Shown here: positions 24,929 to 33,043 of the stretch, piece by piece
Layout: each line of letters opens with the position of its first letter
Numbering within the stretch: position 1 is the first letter of the stretch
Source of the DNA: Kitasatospora cineracea
Lineage (GTDB): Bacteria; Actinomycetota; Actinomycetes; Streptomycetales; Streptomycetaceae
DNA length: 64,000 bases
Direction of reading: 5' to 3'
Assembly (NCBI RefSeq): GCF_003751605.1
Contig: NZ_RJVJ01000001.1
Location: 4,216,001 to 4,280,000, forward strand
Translations under genes and position numbers: made by a program
The notes under the pieces: generated by a model
The model's database searches: none
Told to the model about the DNA's origin: nothing
What the model saw: the letters and a program-made list of their open reading frames with translations, nothing else

Positions 24929-25777
24929 TCAGGCGGCGGCGAGCAGGTCGCGGACGGTGCGCGGGGCGCGGGGGAGCAGGGCGGGCAGCAGCGGGTCGGT
25001 GCCGGCGAAGCGGCCCTGGGCGGCGGCCAGGTAGATGCCGAGGGTGAAGCGGGCCATGAACTCCGGTGTGCCCTGGGCGACTTGACCGGCGACCCAGTCC
25101 TCGGGGGCGACCGTGACGCAGCGGACGGGGCGGCCGGAGAGTTCGCCGGCGAGCTCGGCGACCTGCTGGAAGGTGGGGGCCTCGGGGGCGGTGAGGGTGA
25201 CCGGGCCGTCGTGGGCGCCGGGGTCGGCGAGCACGGCGGCGGCGGCCTCGGCGGCGTCCGCGCGGGCGGTCCAGGAGACCGGGCCGTCGGCGGGGACGGT
25301 GATGGTGCCGGTCTCCCGCCAGGGTCCGAGGAGCCGGGCCAGGCTGTGGGCGTAGAAGCCGTTGCGCAGCGCGGTCCAGGGCACGCCGGAGCCGGCGAGC
25401 AGGAGTTCGGTCGCGGCGTGGTCGCGGGCGGGCTTGAACGCGCTGTCGGGGTGGGCGCCCTGGTGGCTGGTGTAGAGGATGCGGCCGACGCCGGCCGCCG
25501 CGGCGGCGTCGATCGCGGTGCGGTGCAGGGCGACGGCGTCCGCGCCCGGGTCGCTGGCGGAGACCAGCAGCAGCTGGTCGGCGCCCTCGAAGGCGCCGGG
25601 CAGGGAGGCCGGATCGGCGTAGTCGCCGCGGCGGACCTCGACGCCGAGGTCGGCGAACCGCCGGGCCCGGGCGGGCTCGCGGACGGCGACCGCGATCTCG
25701 TCGGCGGGGAGGCGTTCCAGCAGGTGGTCGACGGTGGCGCCGTTCAGCGCGCCGGTGGCCCCGGTGATGACGATCAT
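24929..25777 (-). CDS. NAD(P)H-binding NmrA-like oxidoreductase (QorB/type 2 quinone oxidoreductase-like)
   Basis: A 282-residue Rossmann protein starting MIVITGATGALNGATVDHLL (GxTGxxG nucleotide motif). It continues ADQLLLVSASDPGADAVALH and GVGRILYTSHQGAHPDSAFK in the manner of QorB, an atypical short-chain family that reduces quinones. A C-terminal YLAAAQGRF region completes the fold. It is divergent from a TetR gene across an intergenic region with matching half-sites, so it is probably induced when the TetR protein binds its ligand. Confidence 0.85.
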   Translation of the reverse strand: MIVITGATGALNGATVDHLLERLPADEIAVAVREPARARRFADLGVEVRRGDYADPASLPGAFEGADQLLLVSASDPGADAVALHRTAIDAAAAAGVGRILYTSHQGAHPDSAFKPARDHAATELLLAGSGVPWTALRNGFYAHSLARLLGPWRETGTITVPADGPVSWTARADAAEAAAAVLADPGAHDGPVTLTAPEAPTFQQVAELAGELSGRPVRCVTVAPEDWVAGQVAQGTPEFMARFTLGIYLAAAQGRFAGTDPLLPALLPRAPRTVRDLLAAA

Positions 25778-25789
25778 GATCCACTCCTG

Positions 25790-25842
25790 TTGTTATCGGT
25801 GGTTCTGCTTTTACGTTAACACTGGAAATTCATCGATAACAA
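25790..25842. promoter_or_regulatory. Paired inverted half-sites, probable TetR operator region
   Basis: TTGTTATCG (25790-25798) and CGATAACAA (25834-25842) are exact 9-bp inverted copies 35 bp apart. They fill the gap between divergent NmrA-like and TetR genes. Each could be one site, or together they could support looping. Confidence 0.6.
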
Positions 25843-25863
25843 ACATGAGATACCATCGGAAAC

Positions 25864-26580
25864 GTGAACGATGCCGGTCCCCGCCCCCCGCAGACCTCGC
25901 GCGACGCCGTGCGCACCCGGCTGGTCGAGGTCGCCGCCCAACTCCTCGCCGCCGAGGGCCCCGACGCGGTCACCACCCGCTCGGTGGCGCTCGCCGCGGG
26001 CGTCCAGGCGCCCACCATCTACCGCCTCTTCGGCGACAAGGACGGCCTGCTGCAGGCCGTCGCCGAACACGGCTACGCCGTCTACACGGCGCGCAAGCCC
26101 CCGGTCGACGCGGACGAGGACCCGGTGCGCGGCCTGCGCGCCGGCTGGGACCTGCACATCGGCTTCGGACTGGTCAACCCGGCCCTGTTCCGGCTGATGC
26201 ACACCACGGCGCCGGGCCCGGACGGGCGGTCCGCCGCCGACGCCGGGGTGCGGATACTGCGGCAGCGGGTCGCCCGGGTCGCCCGGGCCGGACGGCTGAA
26301 GGTCCCCGAGCGGCGCGCCGTCGACCTGATCCGGGCGGCCGGCACCGGCGTCGTCCTCACCCTGATCGACCAGCCCGAGGCGGACCGCGACACCACCCTG
26401 TCCGACCTGGCCTGGGAGGCCGTCCGGGCCGCCGTCCTGGCCGACCCCCAGGAACTCGCCCTCTCCGTCCCGGCCACCGCCGCGGTGACCCTGCGCGCCG
26501 CCCTGCCCGCGATCGAGGGGTTCACCCCGCACGAGAGCGCCCTGTTCGGCGACTGGCTGGAGCGCGTCGCCGGCACCTGA
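25864..26580 (+). CDS. TetR family transcriptional regulator
   Basis: A 238-residue TetR repressor with the helix-turn-helix VTTRSVALAAGVQAPTIYRL and FGDKDGLLQAVAEHGY directly after it. The ligand domain is of ordinary length. The start is a GTG. It is divergent from the NmrA-like oxidoreductase gene, its likely target. Confidence 0.9.
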   Translation: MNDAGPRPPQTSRDAVRTRLVEVAAQLLAAEGPDAVTTRSVALAAGVQAPTIYRLFGDKDGLLQAVAEHGYAVYTARKPPVDADEDPVRGLRAGWDLHIGFGLVNPALFRLMHTTAPGPDGRSAADAGVRILRQRVARVARAGRLKVPERRAVDLIRAAGTGVVLTLIDQPEADRDTTLSDLAWEAVRAAVLADPQELALSVPATAAVTLRAALPAIEGFTPHESALFGDWLERVAGT

Positions 26581-26676
26581 GCGCCGACGTCGGCGTCCCG
26601 GCGGGACGGGGCGATCCGTGCGGTCCCCGCGCCGGCACCCGCGGCGCGGGGGCCGGGTCCTGTCTTATTCCACGCC

Positions 26677-26705
26677 TTGTCGGAAGTGGGCGCCGCCTCT
26701 AGATT
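26677..26705 (+). promoter_or_regulatory. Housekeeping-type promoter of the NPP1 gene
   Basis: TTGTCG (26677-26682) and TAGATT (26700-26705) are separated by 17 bp, close to the HrdB consensus, 85 bp before the ATG. Confidence 0.6.
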
Positions 26706-26790
26706 CGCGGTGCCCGCACCCGCGGTGACTGTCCGTCGGTCCGCCCGGCGCGGGCCCCGCACCCGATCCGACGGCCGATCAGGAGTCATC

Positions 26791-27558
26791 ATGCGCAAGC
26801 CGAGTTCCCCGGCCCGGGCCCTGCTCGGGCTGGCCGCCGCGACGGCGCTCGTCGCGGCCCTCCCGACCCCGGCCGGGGCGAGCGTGCTGACCCGGCTGCC
26901 GCAGAACGCCCCGGGGCTGGACCAGACCTTCTCCCCGGCGTACGACTACGACAAGGACGGCTGCTACGCCACCGCCGCGATCGGCGCCGACGGCACGATC
27001 AACCCGGGGCTCAAGCTCGGCGGCGACGTCAACGGCCACTGCCACGACTACGCCCAGCTCGCCGACTCCAACACCTACTCGCGCACCAAGTGCAACAACG
27101 GCTGGTGCGCCCTGATGTACGCCAGCTACTTCGAGAAGGACCAGGCCACCCTCGGCCCGGCCGCGATCGGGCACCGGCACGACTGGGAGCACGTGCTGGT
27201 GTGGGTGCACGACGACCAGGTGCAGTACGTGTCGGTCTCCCAGCACAGCGGCTACCAGGTCGCCGCCCGGTCGGCGATCCGCTTCGACGGCACCCACCCG
27301 AAGATCGTCTACCACAAGGACGGCGTCTCCACCCACGACTTCCGGTTCGCCAACGCCAACGACGAACCGGCCGAGAACGCCACCGGCAACTGGTTCTACC
27401 CGCGCCTGGTCGGCTGGGACGGCTACCCCGCCGGCTACCGCGACAAGCTGCTGTCGGCGGACTTCGGCGCCGCCACCATCAAGATCGGCGACGGCGCCTT
27501 CGCGTACGCGCTGGCGCACGCGATGCCCGCGGGCATCCCGTTCGACCCCAACGCCTGA
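26791..27558 (+). CDS. Secreted NPP1 (necrosis-inducing, NLP) family protein
   Basis: A 255-residue secreted protein with a signal peptide (ALLGLAAATALVAALPTPAG). It carries the NLP hallmark GHRHDWEHVLVWVHDD, which contains the heptapeptide GHRHDWE; His, Asp and Glu in this motif bind the metal needed for plant-membrane activity in eukaryotic and bacterial NLPs. Two Cys pairs (DGCYAT and GHCHDY; KCNNGWC) are present. The ATG at 26791 has an AGGAG site. In actinomycetes such proteins occur in both pathogens and saprophytes, so a role in plant interaction is possible but not shown. Confidence 0.93.
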   Translation: MRKPSSPARALLGLAAATALVAALPTPAGASVLTRLPQNAPGLDQTFSPAYDYDKDGCYATAAIGADGTINPGLKLGGDVNGHCHDYAQLADSNTYSRTKCNNGWCALMYASYFEKDQATLGPAAIGHRHDWEHVLVWVHDDQVQYVSVSQHSGYQVAARSAIRFDGTHPKIVYHKDGVSTHDFRFANANDEPAENATGNWFYPRLVGWDGYPAGYRDKLLSADFGAATIKIGDGAFAYALAHAMPAGIPFDPNA

Positions 27559-27607
27559 CCCCGACGCCTGACCCCAACGCCTGACCCCGCGGCCGGGAGC
27601 ACCGGAG

Positions 27608-27633
27608 CCGGGGGCGCCCGCGGGCACCCCCGG
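27608..27633. terminator. Terminator hairpin between NPP1 and GH3 genes
   Basis: CCGGGGGCGCCCG faces CGGGCACCCCCGG, 13-bp arms with one mismatch, between convergent genes. Confidence 0.65.
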
Positions 27634-27682
27634 CCGTGCGGCGGGCGGCGGCCCCCGGCCGTGCGGTGGGGGCGGCCCCCGG

Positions 27683-30600
27683 TCAGTCCATCGCGTTCGC
27701 CACGACGGTGGCCGGGTTGGCGAGGCTGCCGGTCAGCGGTAGGTGCCGGGAGCTGTCGCCGACCAGGATCTGGTAACTGCCCGCCGTGGCGGTCCAGTTG
27801 CCGCTGCCGGTGTCCCAGTGCGCCAGGTTGTGCGCCGTCACGGTGAAGCTGACGGTGCCGGACGCGCCGGGGGCCAGGGTGATCCGTTGGAAGCCCTTGA
27901 GCTGGTGCGGGGGCTCCCCGGTGTCGGCGGGGGCGCCGACGTACAGCTGGGCGACCTCGGTGCCGGCCCGGCCGCCGGTGTTGGTGACGGTCGCGGTGAC
28001 GGTGGCCCGGCCGCCGCTGAGCGGGCCGACCTGGAGGCCGGAGAAGGCGAAGGTGGTGTAGGACAGGCCGTGGCCGAACGGGAAGAGCGGGGTGAGGTTG
28101 TTGCTGTCGTACCAGCGGTAGCCGATCTTCAGGCCCTCGGAGTACTGCACGGTGCCGCCGGTGCCGGGCCACTGGGCGGGGGTGTTGGCCGGGACCTGGG
28201 AGAGCGCGGCGGGGAAGGTGATCGGCAGGTGCCCGGACGGGTTGACGTCGCCGAACAGCAGCGCGGCGATGGCCTCGCCGAACTCCTGGCCCTGGTAGAA
28301 GCCCTCGAAGACGCCCGCGACCTGGTTCAGCCAGGGCATCATGACCGCCGAGTTGTCGCTGAGCACCACGACGGTGTTCGGGTTGGCCGCGGCCACCGCC
28401 GAGATCAGCGCGTTCTGGTTGCCGGGCAGGTCGAGGGTGGCGGTGTCGGCCGTCTCGTGGCCGTAGTCGTCGGCGGCGAAGACGATCGCCACGTTCGACG
28501 CCTTGGCGAGCGCGACCGCGGCCGCCTGGTCGGTGCCGTCGTCGTAGGCGACGGTGGTGCCGGTTCCCGCGGTGCGCTGCTGGAGGCCGTACAGCGGGGT
28601 GTAGGTGCCGGAGCTGGTGGCGTTGCCGCTGCCGCCGCCGGAGGTGAGGGTGCCGGGACCGGCCTGGGTGCCGATCACGGCGATCGAGCGGCCCGCGTTC
28701 GCGTCCAGCGGCAGCAGGCCGTTGTTCTTGAGCAGCACGGTGCCCTCCTCGGCGCCGCGCAGGGCGACCGCGCGGTGGGCGGGGGTGGCGACGATCGCGG
28801 TCTTGGAGCCGCTGGGCGCCTTGTCGAACAGGCCGAAGCGGAACATCTGGGTCAGCACCCGGGAGACCATGGTGTCGAAGGTCGCCTGGCTGACCCGGCC
28901 GTCGGCGACGGCCTGCAGCAGCGGGGCGGCGAAGAAGCCGTTGAACGGCATCTCGACCGTCTCGCCCGCGTTGGCGGACGGCACGGTGGAGTGGATGCCG
29001 CCCCAGTCCGAGGTGATGAACCCCTGGAAGCCCGCCTGCTGGTACATCGCGACGTTCTCCAGCGCCGGGTTCTGGCACGAGTACTCGCCGTTGACCATGC
29101 TGTAGCCGCACATCAGCGCCGCCGCGCCGCCCTTCTCGATCGCGGTCTGGAAGGCGGGCAGGTAGATCTCCTGCAGGGTGCGGGCGTCGACGATCTCGTT
29201 GCCGGGCGCGGACGGCTGCTCGACGTTGTACGCGGCGACGTGCTTGACCTCGGCCATCACGCCCTGGCTCTGCAGGCCCTGGACGTCCGCACTGGCGATC
29301 TGCCCGCTCAGGTACGGGTCCTCGCCGAAGGTCTCGTAGGCCCGGCCCCAGCGCGGGTCGCGCACCATGTTGACCGTCGGGCCGAGCGAGACGTGCACGC
29401 CCTTGCCGGCGAACTCCTGGCCGACCGCGACGCCGAACTCGTGCACGTAGTCCGGGTCGAAGGTGGCCGCGGACACCTCCCCGTCCGGGAACTGGGTGAC
29501 GCCGCCGAGGCCGTCGCCGACGCCGCTCGGGCCGTCCTCCAGGTTGAGGTCGGGGATGCACAGCTCGGGCTGCCCGGCGATCTGCCCGATGTAGACGTCG
29601 GAGCCGTCGCCGTACAGCATCTTGTCCTTCTGCTCCTGCGTCATCGCGCCCATCAGCTGGGCGACCCGGGTGGCGACCGGCAGGTTCGGCTGGTTCAGCC
29701 ACGGACAGCTGCCCGGGGCGGGCTTCGGCGCGGGCGGCGGGATGGTGACGGTCCGGTCGCCGACGGTGCGCACGGCCAGTTCCCAGAGCGAGACGCCGTA
29801 CCCGGTGGCCCGGGCGGTGGTGTACAGCCGCAGGTAGCGGCCGGTGCCGGTGACGTCGACCTTCTGGGTGCCGCCGGTGCCGGCGGTGGTGGAGTAGACA
29901 CTCGTCCACTTGGCGTTGTCGTCGGACAGCTCGATCCGGAACCCGGTGGCGTAGGCGTTCTCCCACTGCAGCACCACCTGGCAGACCGGCAGGCTCCCGC
30001 CGAGGTCGACCACGATCCACTGCGGGTCGCCGACCGCGCTCGACCAGCGGGTCAGCGTGCTGCCGTCGGTCGCGTAGAACGCGTCGTACGCCGGGTTGGC
30101 GTCCTCGGTGGAGGAGCCGCTGGCGGGGTGCCCGAGCGCCGCGTTGACGGTGCCGCAACTCCCGTTCCCACCCGTGGAAGTGGGCGTGGGGGACGGTGTC
30201 GGGGTGCTGCCGCCCCCGCCGGTGAAGACCTGGAACTCCCAGAGCGAGTAGCCGTACGCGGTGCCCCGGGCGGTGCCGTACATCCGGACGTAGCGGCCGG
30301 TGCCGGTGACGTCCAGCGCCTGCGTGCCGCCGGTGCCGGTGGCGGTGGAGTAGACACTCGTCCAGTTCGCCCCGTCGGCGGAGACCTGCACCTGGAACGC
30401 CGTGGCGTACGCGGCCTCCCAGGCCAGCGAGACCCGGCAGACCGGCAGCACCGCACCGAGGTCGACCTGGAGCCACTGCGGGTCGGCGGCGGCGCTGGAC
30501 CACCGGGTGCCGCCGTCGCCGTCCACGGCGGCCGCGGCCGAGAAGGCGGCGCTCTGCTCGGAGGAGGCGGTGACCGGCCGGTCCAGTGCGGCGTTCTGGG

Positions 30601-31582
30601 CGCCGCAGGCGGCGCCGCCCCCGCCGCCCGTCCCGGCGGTGCCGTACACCTGGAACTCCCAGAGCGAGTAGCCGTACTGGGTGGTGCGGGCGGTGCCGTA
30701 CATCCGCACGTAGCGGCCGGTGCCGGAGACGTTCAGCGTCTCGGTGCCGCCCGCGCCGGTGCTGGTGGAGTAGACACTCGTCCAGTTCGCCCCGTCGGCG
30801 GAGACCTGCACCTGGAACGCCGTGGCGTACGCGGCCTCCCAGGCCAGCGAGACCCGGCAGACCGGCAGCACCGCACCGAGGTCGACCTGGAGCCACTGCG
30901 GGTCGGCGGCGGCGCTGGACCACCGGGTGCCGCCGTCGCCGTCCACGGCGGCCGCGGCCGAGAAGGCGGCGCTCTGCTCGGAGGAGGCGGTGACCGGCCG
31001 GTCCAGTGCGGCGTTCTGGGCGCCGCAGGCGGCGCCGCCCCCGCCGCCCGTCCCGGCGGTGCCGTACACCTGGAACTCCCAGAGCGAGTAGCCGTACTGG
31101 GTGGTGCGGGCGGTGCCGTACATCCGCACGTAGCGGCCGGTGCCGGAGACGTTCAGCGTCTCGGTGCCGCCCGCGCCGGTGCTGGTGGAGTAGACACTCG
31201 TCCAGTTGGCGCCGTCGTTCGAGGTCTGGATCTGGTAGGACTTCGCGGCCGCGGTCTCCCAGCGCAGCACGACCTGGCTGAGCGTCGCGGCGGCGCCCAG
31301 GTCGACCTGGAGCCACTGCGGGTCGGCGGCGGCGGAGGACCAACGGGTGCCGTTGTCGCCGTCGACGGCGGCCGAGGCGGGCGTGCCGGCGTTCTCGGCG
31401 GACGAGGCGGTGGCGGGCCGGCCCTGGGAGAGCAGCGTCGGGGCGGCCTGCGCGGCGGGCGTGCCCGCGACCAGCAGGGTGGTGAGCAGGGCCAGGACGG
31501 CGAGGGCCGCCGTCCACAGCGTGCTGACGGTGCGTCGGGGCGCCGGGGCGAAGCCCGGCGGGCGTGCCGAACGTGCGTTCAC
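27683..31582 (-). CDS. Secreted GH3 glycosidase with four N-terminal F5/8-type (discoidin) domains
   Basis: A 1299-residue exported beta-glucosidase-type enzyme. After the signal peptide come four discoidin domains (about residues 42-175, 180-318, 320-460, 480-610), each with a variant of DPQWLQVDLG and YGYSLWEFQV. The GH3 catalytic part starts near 620: LEDGPSGVG, DPRWGRAYETFGEDPYLSG, and the nucleophile Asp in FITSDWGGIHS (about residue 859). A GH3 C-terminal domain and fibronectin-III-like end follow. Domains 2 and 3 are products of a near-perfect DNA duplication. The GTG start at 31582 has an ACGGAGAA site; a longer frame upstream runs into the IS110 element. With GH64 upstream on the same strand it would finish beta-glucan breakdown. 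Confidence 0.93.
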   Translation of the reverse strand: MNARSARPPGFAPAPRRTVSTLWTAALAVLALLTTLLVAGTPAAQAAPTLLSQGRPATASSAENAGTPASAAVDGDNGTRWSSAAADPQWLQVDLGAAATLSQVVLRWETAAAKSYQIQTSNDGANWTSVYSTSTGAGGTETLNVSGTGRYVRMYGTARTTQYGYSLWEFQVYGTAGTGGGGGAACGAQNAALDRPVTASSEQSAAFSAAAAVDGDGGTRWSSAAADPQWLQVDLGAVLPVCRVSLAWEAAYATAFQVQVSADGANWTSVYSTSTGAGGTETLNVSGTGRYVRMYGTARTTQYGYSLWEFQVYGTAGTGGGGGAACGAQNAALDRPVTASSEQSAAFSAAAAVDGDGGTRWSSAAADPQWLQVDLGAVLPVCRVSLAWEAAYATAFQVQVSADGANWTSVYSTATGTGGTQALDVTGTGRYVRMYGTARGTAYGYSLWEFQVFTGGGGSTPTPSPTPTSTGGNGSCGTVNAALGHPASGSSTEDANPAYDAFYATDGSTLTRWSSAVGDPQWIVVDLGGSLPVCQVVLQWENAYATGFRIELSDDNAKWTSVYSTTAGTGGTQKVDVTGTGRYLRLYTTARATGYGVSLWELAVRTVGDRTVTIPPPAPKPAPGSCPWLNQPNLPVATRVAQLMGAMTQEQKDKMLYGDGSDVYIGQIAGQPELCIPDLNLEDGPSGVGDGLGGVTQFPDGEVSAATFDPDYVHEFGVAVGQEFAGKGVHVSLGPTVNMVRDPRWGRAYETFGEDPYLSGQIASADVQGLQSQGVMAEVKHVAAYNVEQPSAPGNEIVDARTLQEIYLPAFQTAIEKGGAAALMCGYSMVNGEYSCQNPALENVAMYQQAGFQGFITSDWGGIHSTVPSANAGETVEMPFNGFFAAPLLQAVADGRVSQATFDTMVSRVLTQMFRFGLFDKAPSGSKTAIVATPAHRAVALRGAEEGTVLLKNNGLLPLDANAGRSIAVIGTQAGPGTLTSGGGSGNATSSGTYTPLYGLQQRTAGTGTTVAYDDGTDQAAAVALAKASNVAIVFAADDYGHETADTATLDLPGNQNALISAVAAANPNTVVVLSDNSAVMMPWLNQVAGVFEGFYQGQEFGEAIAALLFGDVNPSGHLPITFPAALSQVPANTPAQWPGTGGTVQYSEGLKIGYRWYDSNNLTPLFPFGHGLSYTTFAFSGLQVGPLSGGRATVTATVTNTGGRAGTEVAQLYVGAPADTGEPPHQLKGFQRITLAPGASGTVSFTVTAHNLAHWDTGSGNWTATAGSYQILVGDSSRHLPLTGSLANPATVVANAMD
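30344..31207 (-). repeat. 420-bp tandem duplication encoding one discoidin domain
   Basis: Positions 30344-30787 are identical to 30764-31207 (444 bp identical at an offset of 420 bp). The unit equals 140 codons, one F5/8 domain plus linker, so the frame is kept. Confidence 0.95.
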
Positions 31583-31652
31583 GGTTCTCCGTAAGGTGTT
31601 GGTCGGCCCGGGAGGGCCGGATGTGGCTAACGGTTCTCTGCCTTCAGTGGCT

Positions 31653-33016
31653 TGCGAGGAGTGGCCGTCCGGCTCTTCGGGGCGCCCTGGCTGCTGATTG
31701 AGATGTGCGCGCTGTGTGCGGTCGCTGTTTACGGAGACGATGGCGGGGTGTTCCTCGGGCCGATGAAATGCAGGCGGGATCGAGGAGGGGCGAGTGGGAG
31801 AGCGAAGTGCCCGTGCTTGGGCGGGTGTTGACGCCGGCAAGGGCCATCACTGGGCGGCCGTGGTCGACGAGGCCGGCACAACGCTGTGGTCGAAGAAGAT
31901 CGTCAACGACGAGACGGCGATCCTGACCGCGCTCGGCGAAATCCTGGAGCTGGCCGAGCAGGTCCACTGGGCGGTGGACATCTCCGGCACCGCCTCGGCA
32001 CTGCTGCTGGCCCTGCTCGCCGCCCACGGCCAGCAGGCCGTCTACGTGCCCGGACGCACCGTCAACCGCATGGCCGGCGCCTACCGGGGCGAGGCGAAGA
32101 CCGACGCCCGCGACGCCTACGTCATCGCCGAAACCTCCCGTCAGCGAAGGGACTTCGCTGCGATCGAGGTGCCCGCCCAGCTCGCGGCGGACCTCGCACT
32201 GCTGACTGCGCACCGATCGGACCTGGTCGCCGACCGCGTGCGGATGATCAACCGGCTCCGCGACGTGCTCACCGGCATCTTCCCCGCCCTGGAACGGGCC
32301 TTCGACTACTCCGCGCACAAGGGCGCCCTGGTCCTGCTGACCGGCTACCAGACCCCGGCCGCCCTGCGCCGCCGGGGCCGGGCCCGGCTGACGGCCTGGC
32401 TCGCCAACCGGAGCGTGCGCGGCGCCGACGCGGTCGCCGCGACCGCGCTGGAGGCCGCCGAGGCCCAGCGCACCGTGCTGCCCGGCGAGGACGTCGCCGC
32501 CGCGATCGTCGCCGACCTCGCCGCACAGATCCTGGCCCTGGACGACCGGTTGAAGCGGATCGACAAGCAGATCCGCGACACCTTCCGTGCCCACCCGCAG
32601 GCCGAGATCATCGAGTCCCTGCCCGGCATCGGGCCGATACTCGGCGCCGAGCTCGTCGTCGCCGCCGGGGACCTGGCCGCCTACGCGGACGCCGGCCACC
32701 TCGCCTCGGCGGCCGGGCTGGTGCCCGTCCCCCGCGATTCCGGTCGCCGCACCGGCAACATGCACCGGCCGAAACGCTACAGTCGCCGCCTGCGACGGGT
32801 GTTCTACATGTCCGCGCAGACCAGCATCATGCGGGACGGGCCGAACCGGGACTTCTACCTCAAGAAGCGCGCCGAGGGCTGCAAGCACGTCCAGGCGATC
32901 ATCGCCCTCGCCCGCCGCCGGGTCAGCGTCCTGTGGGCGCTCCTGCGCAACAATCGGATCTTCACCCCCGTTCTGAACGCGCAGGCAGCTTGACTCGGTC
33001 ATTGAGACTCCTCGCA
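31653..33016 (+). mobile_element. IS110-family insertion sequence with 10-bp inverted end repeats
   Basis: TGCGAGGAGT at 31653-31662 is repeated inverted as ACTCCTCGCA at 33007-33016, bracketing the IS110-type transposase gene (~1.36 kb in all). The left non-coding part is about 140 bp and the right only 13 bp before the repeat. In the IS110 group the long left end encodes the bridge RNA that guides recombination. Exact ends and the core dinucleotide cannot be fixed without an empty-site comparison. The element lies between GH64 (upstream) and GH3 (downstream), in the opposite orientation. Confidence 0.75.
31794..32993 (+). CDS. IS110 family transposase (RuvC-like DEDD recombinase)
   Basis: A 399-residue transposase. 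The N-terminal DEDD domain shows AGVDAGKGHHWAAVVDEAG and GEAKTDARDAYVIAETSRQR (catalytic Asp residues); the C-terminal Tnp20 domain shows LPGIGPILGAELVVAAGD and HLASAAGLVPVPRDSG with the conserved Ser. GTG at 31794 follows GAGGAGGGG. The gene looks intact, so the element may still be active. Confidence 0.95.
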   Translation: MGERSARAWAGVDAGKGHHWAAVVDEAGTTLWSKKIVNDETAILTALGEILELAEQVHWAVDISGTASALLLALLAAHGQQAVYVPGRTVNRMAGAYRGEAKTDARDAYVIAETSRQRRDFAAIEVPAQLAADLALLTAHRSDLVADRVRMINRLRDVLTGIFPALERAFDYSAHKGALVLLTGYQTPAALRRRGRARLTAWLANRSVRGADAVAATALEAAEAQRTVLPGEDVAAAIVADLAAQILALDDRLKRIDKQIRDTFRAHPQAEIIESLPGIGPILGAELVVAAGDLAAYADAGHLASAAGLVPVPRDSGRRTGNMHRPKRYSRRLRRVFYMSAQTSIMRDGPNRDFYLKKRAEGCKHVQAIIALARRRVSVLWALLRNNRIFTPVLNAQAA

Positions 33017-33043
33017 GACAGGGGGTGGGGGACGCGCCGGGGC

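Noticed and set aside
27743..31594. Very long plus-strand frame opposite the GH3 gene
   Set aside because: Val/Gly/Arg-rich antisense translation without domains; the GH3 gene explains the region.
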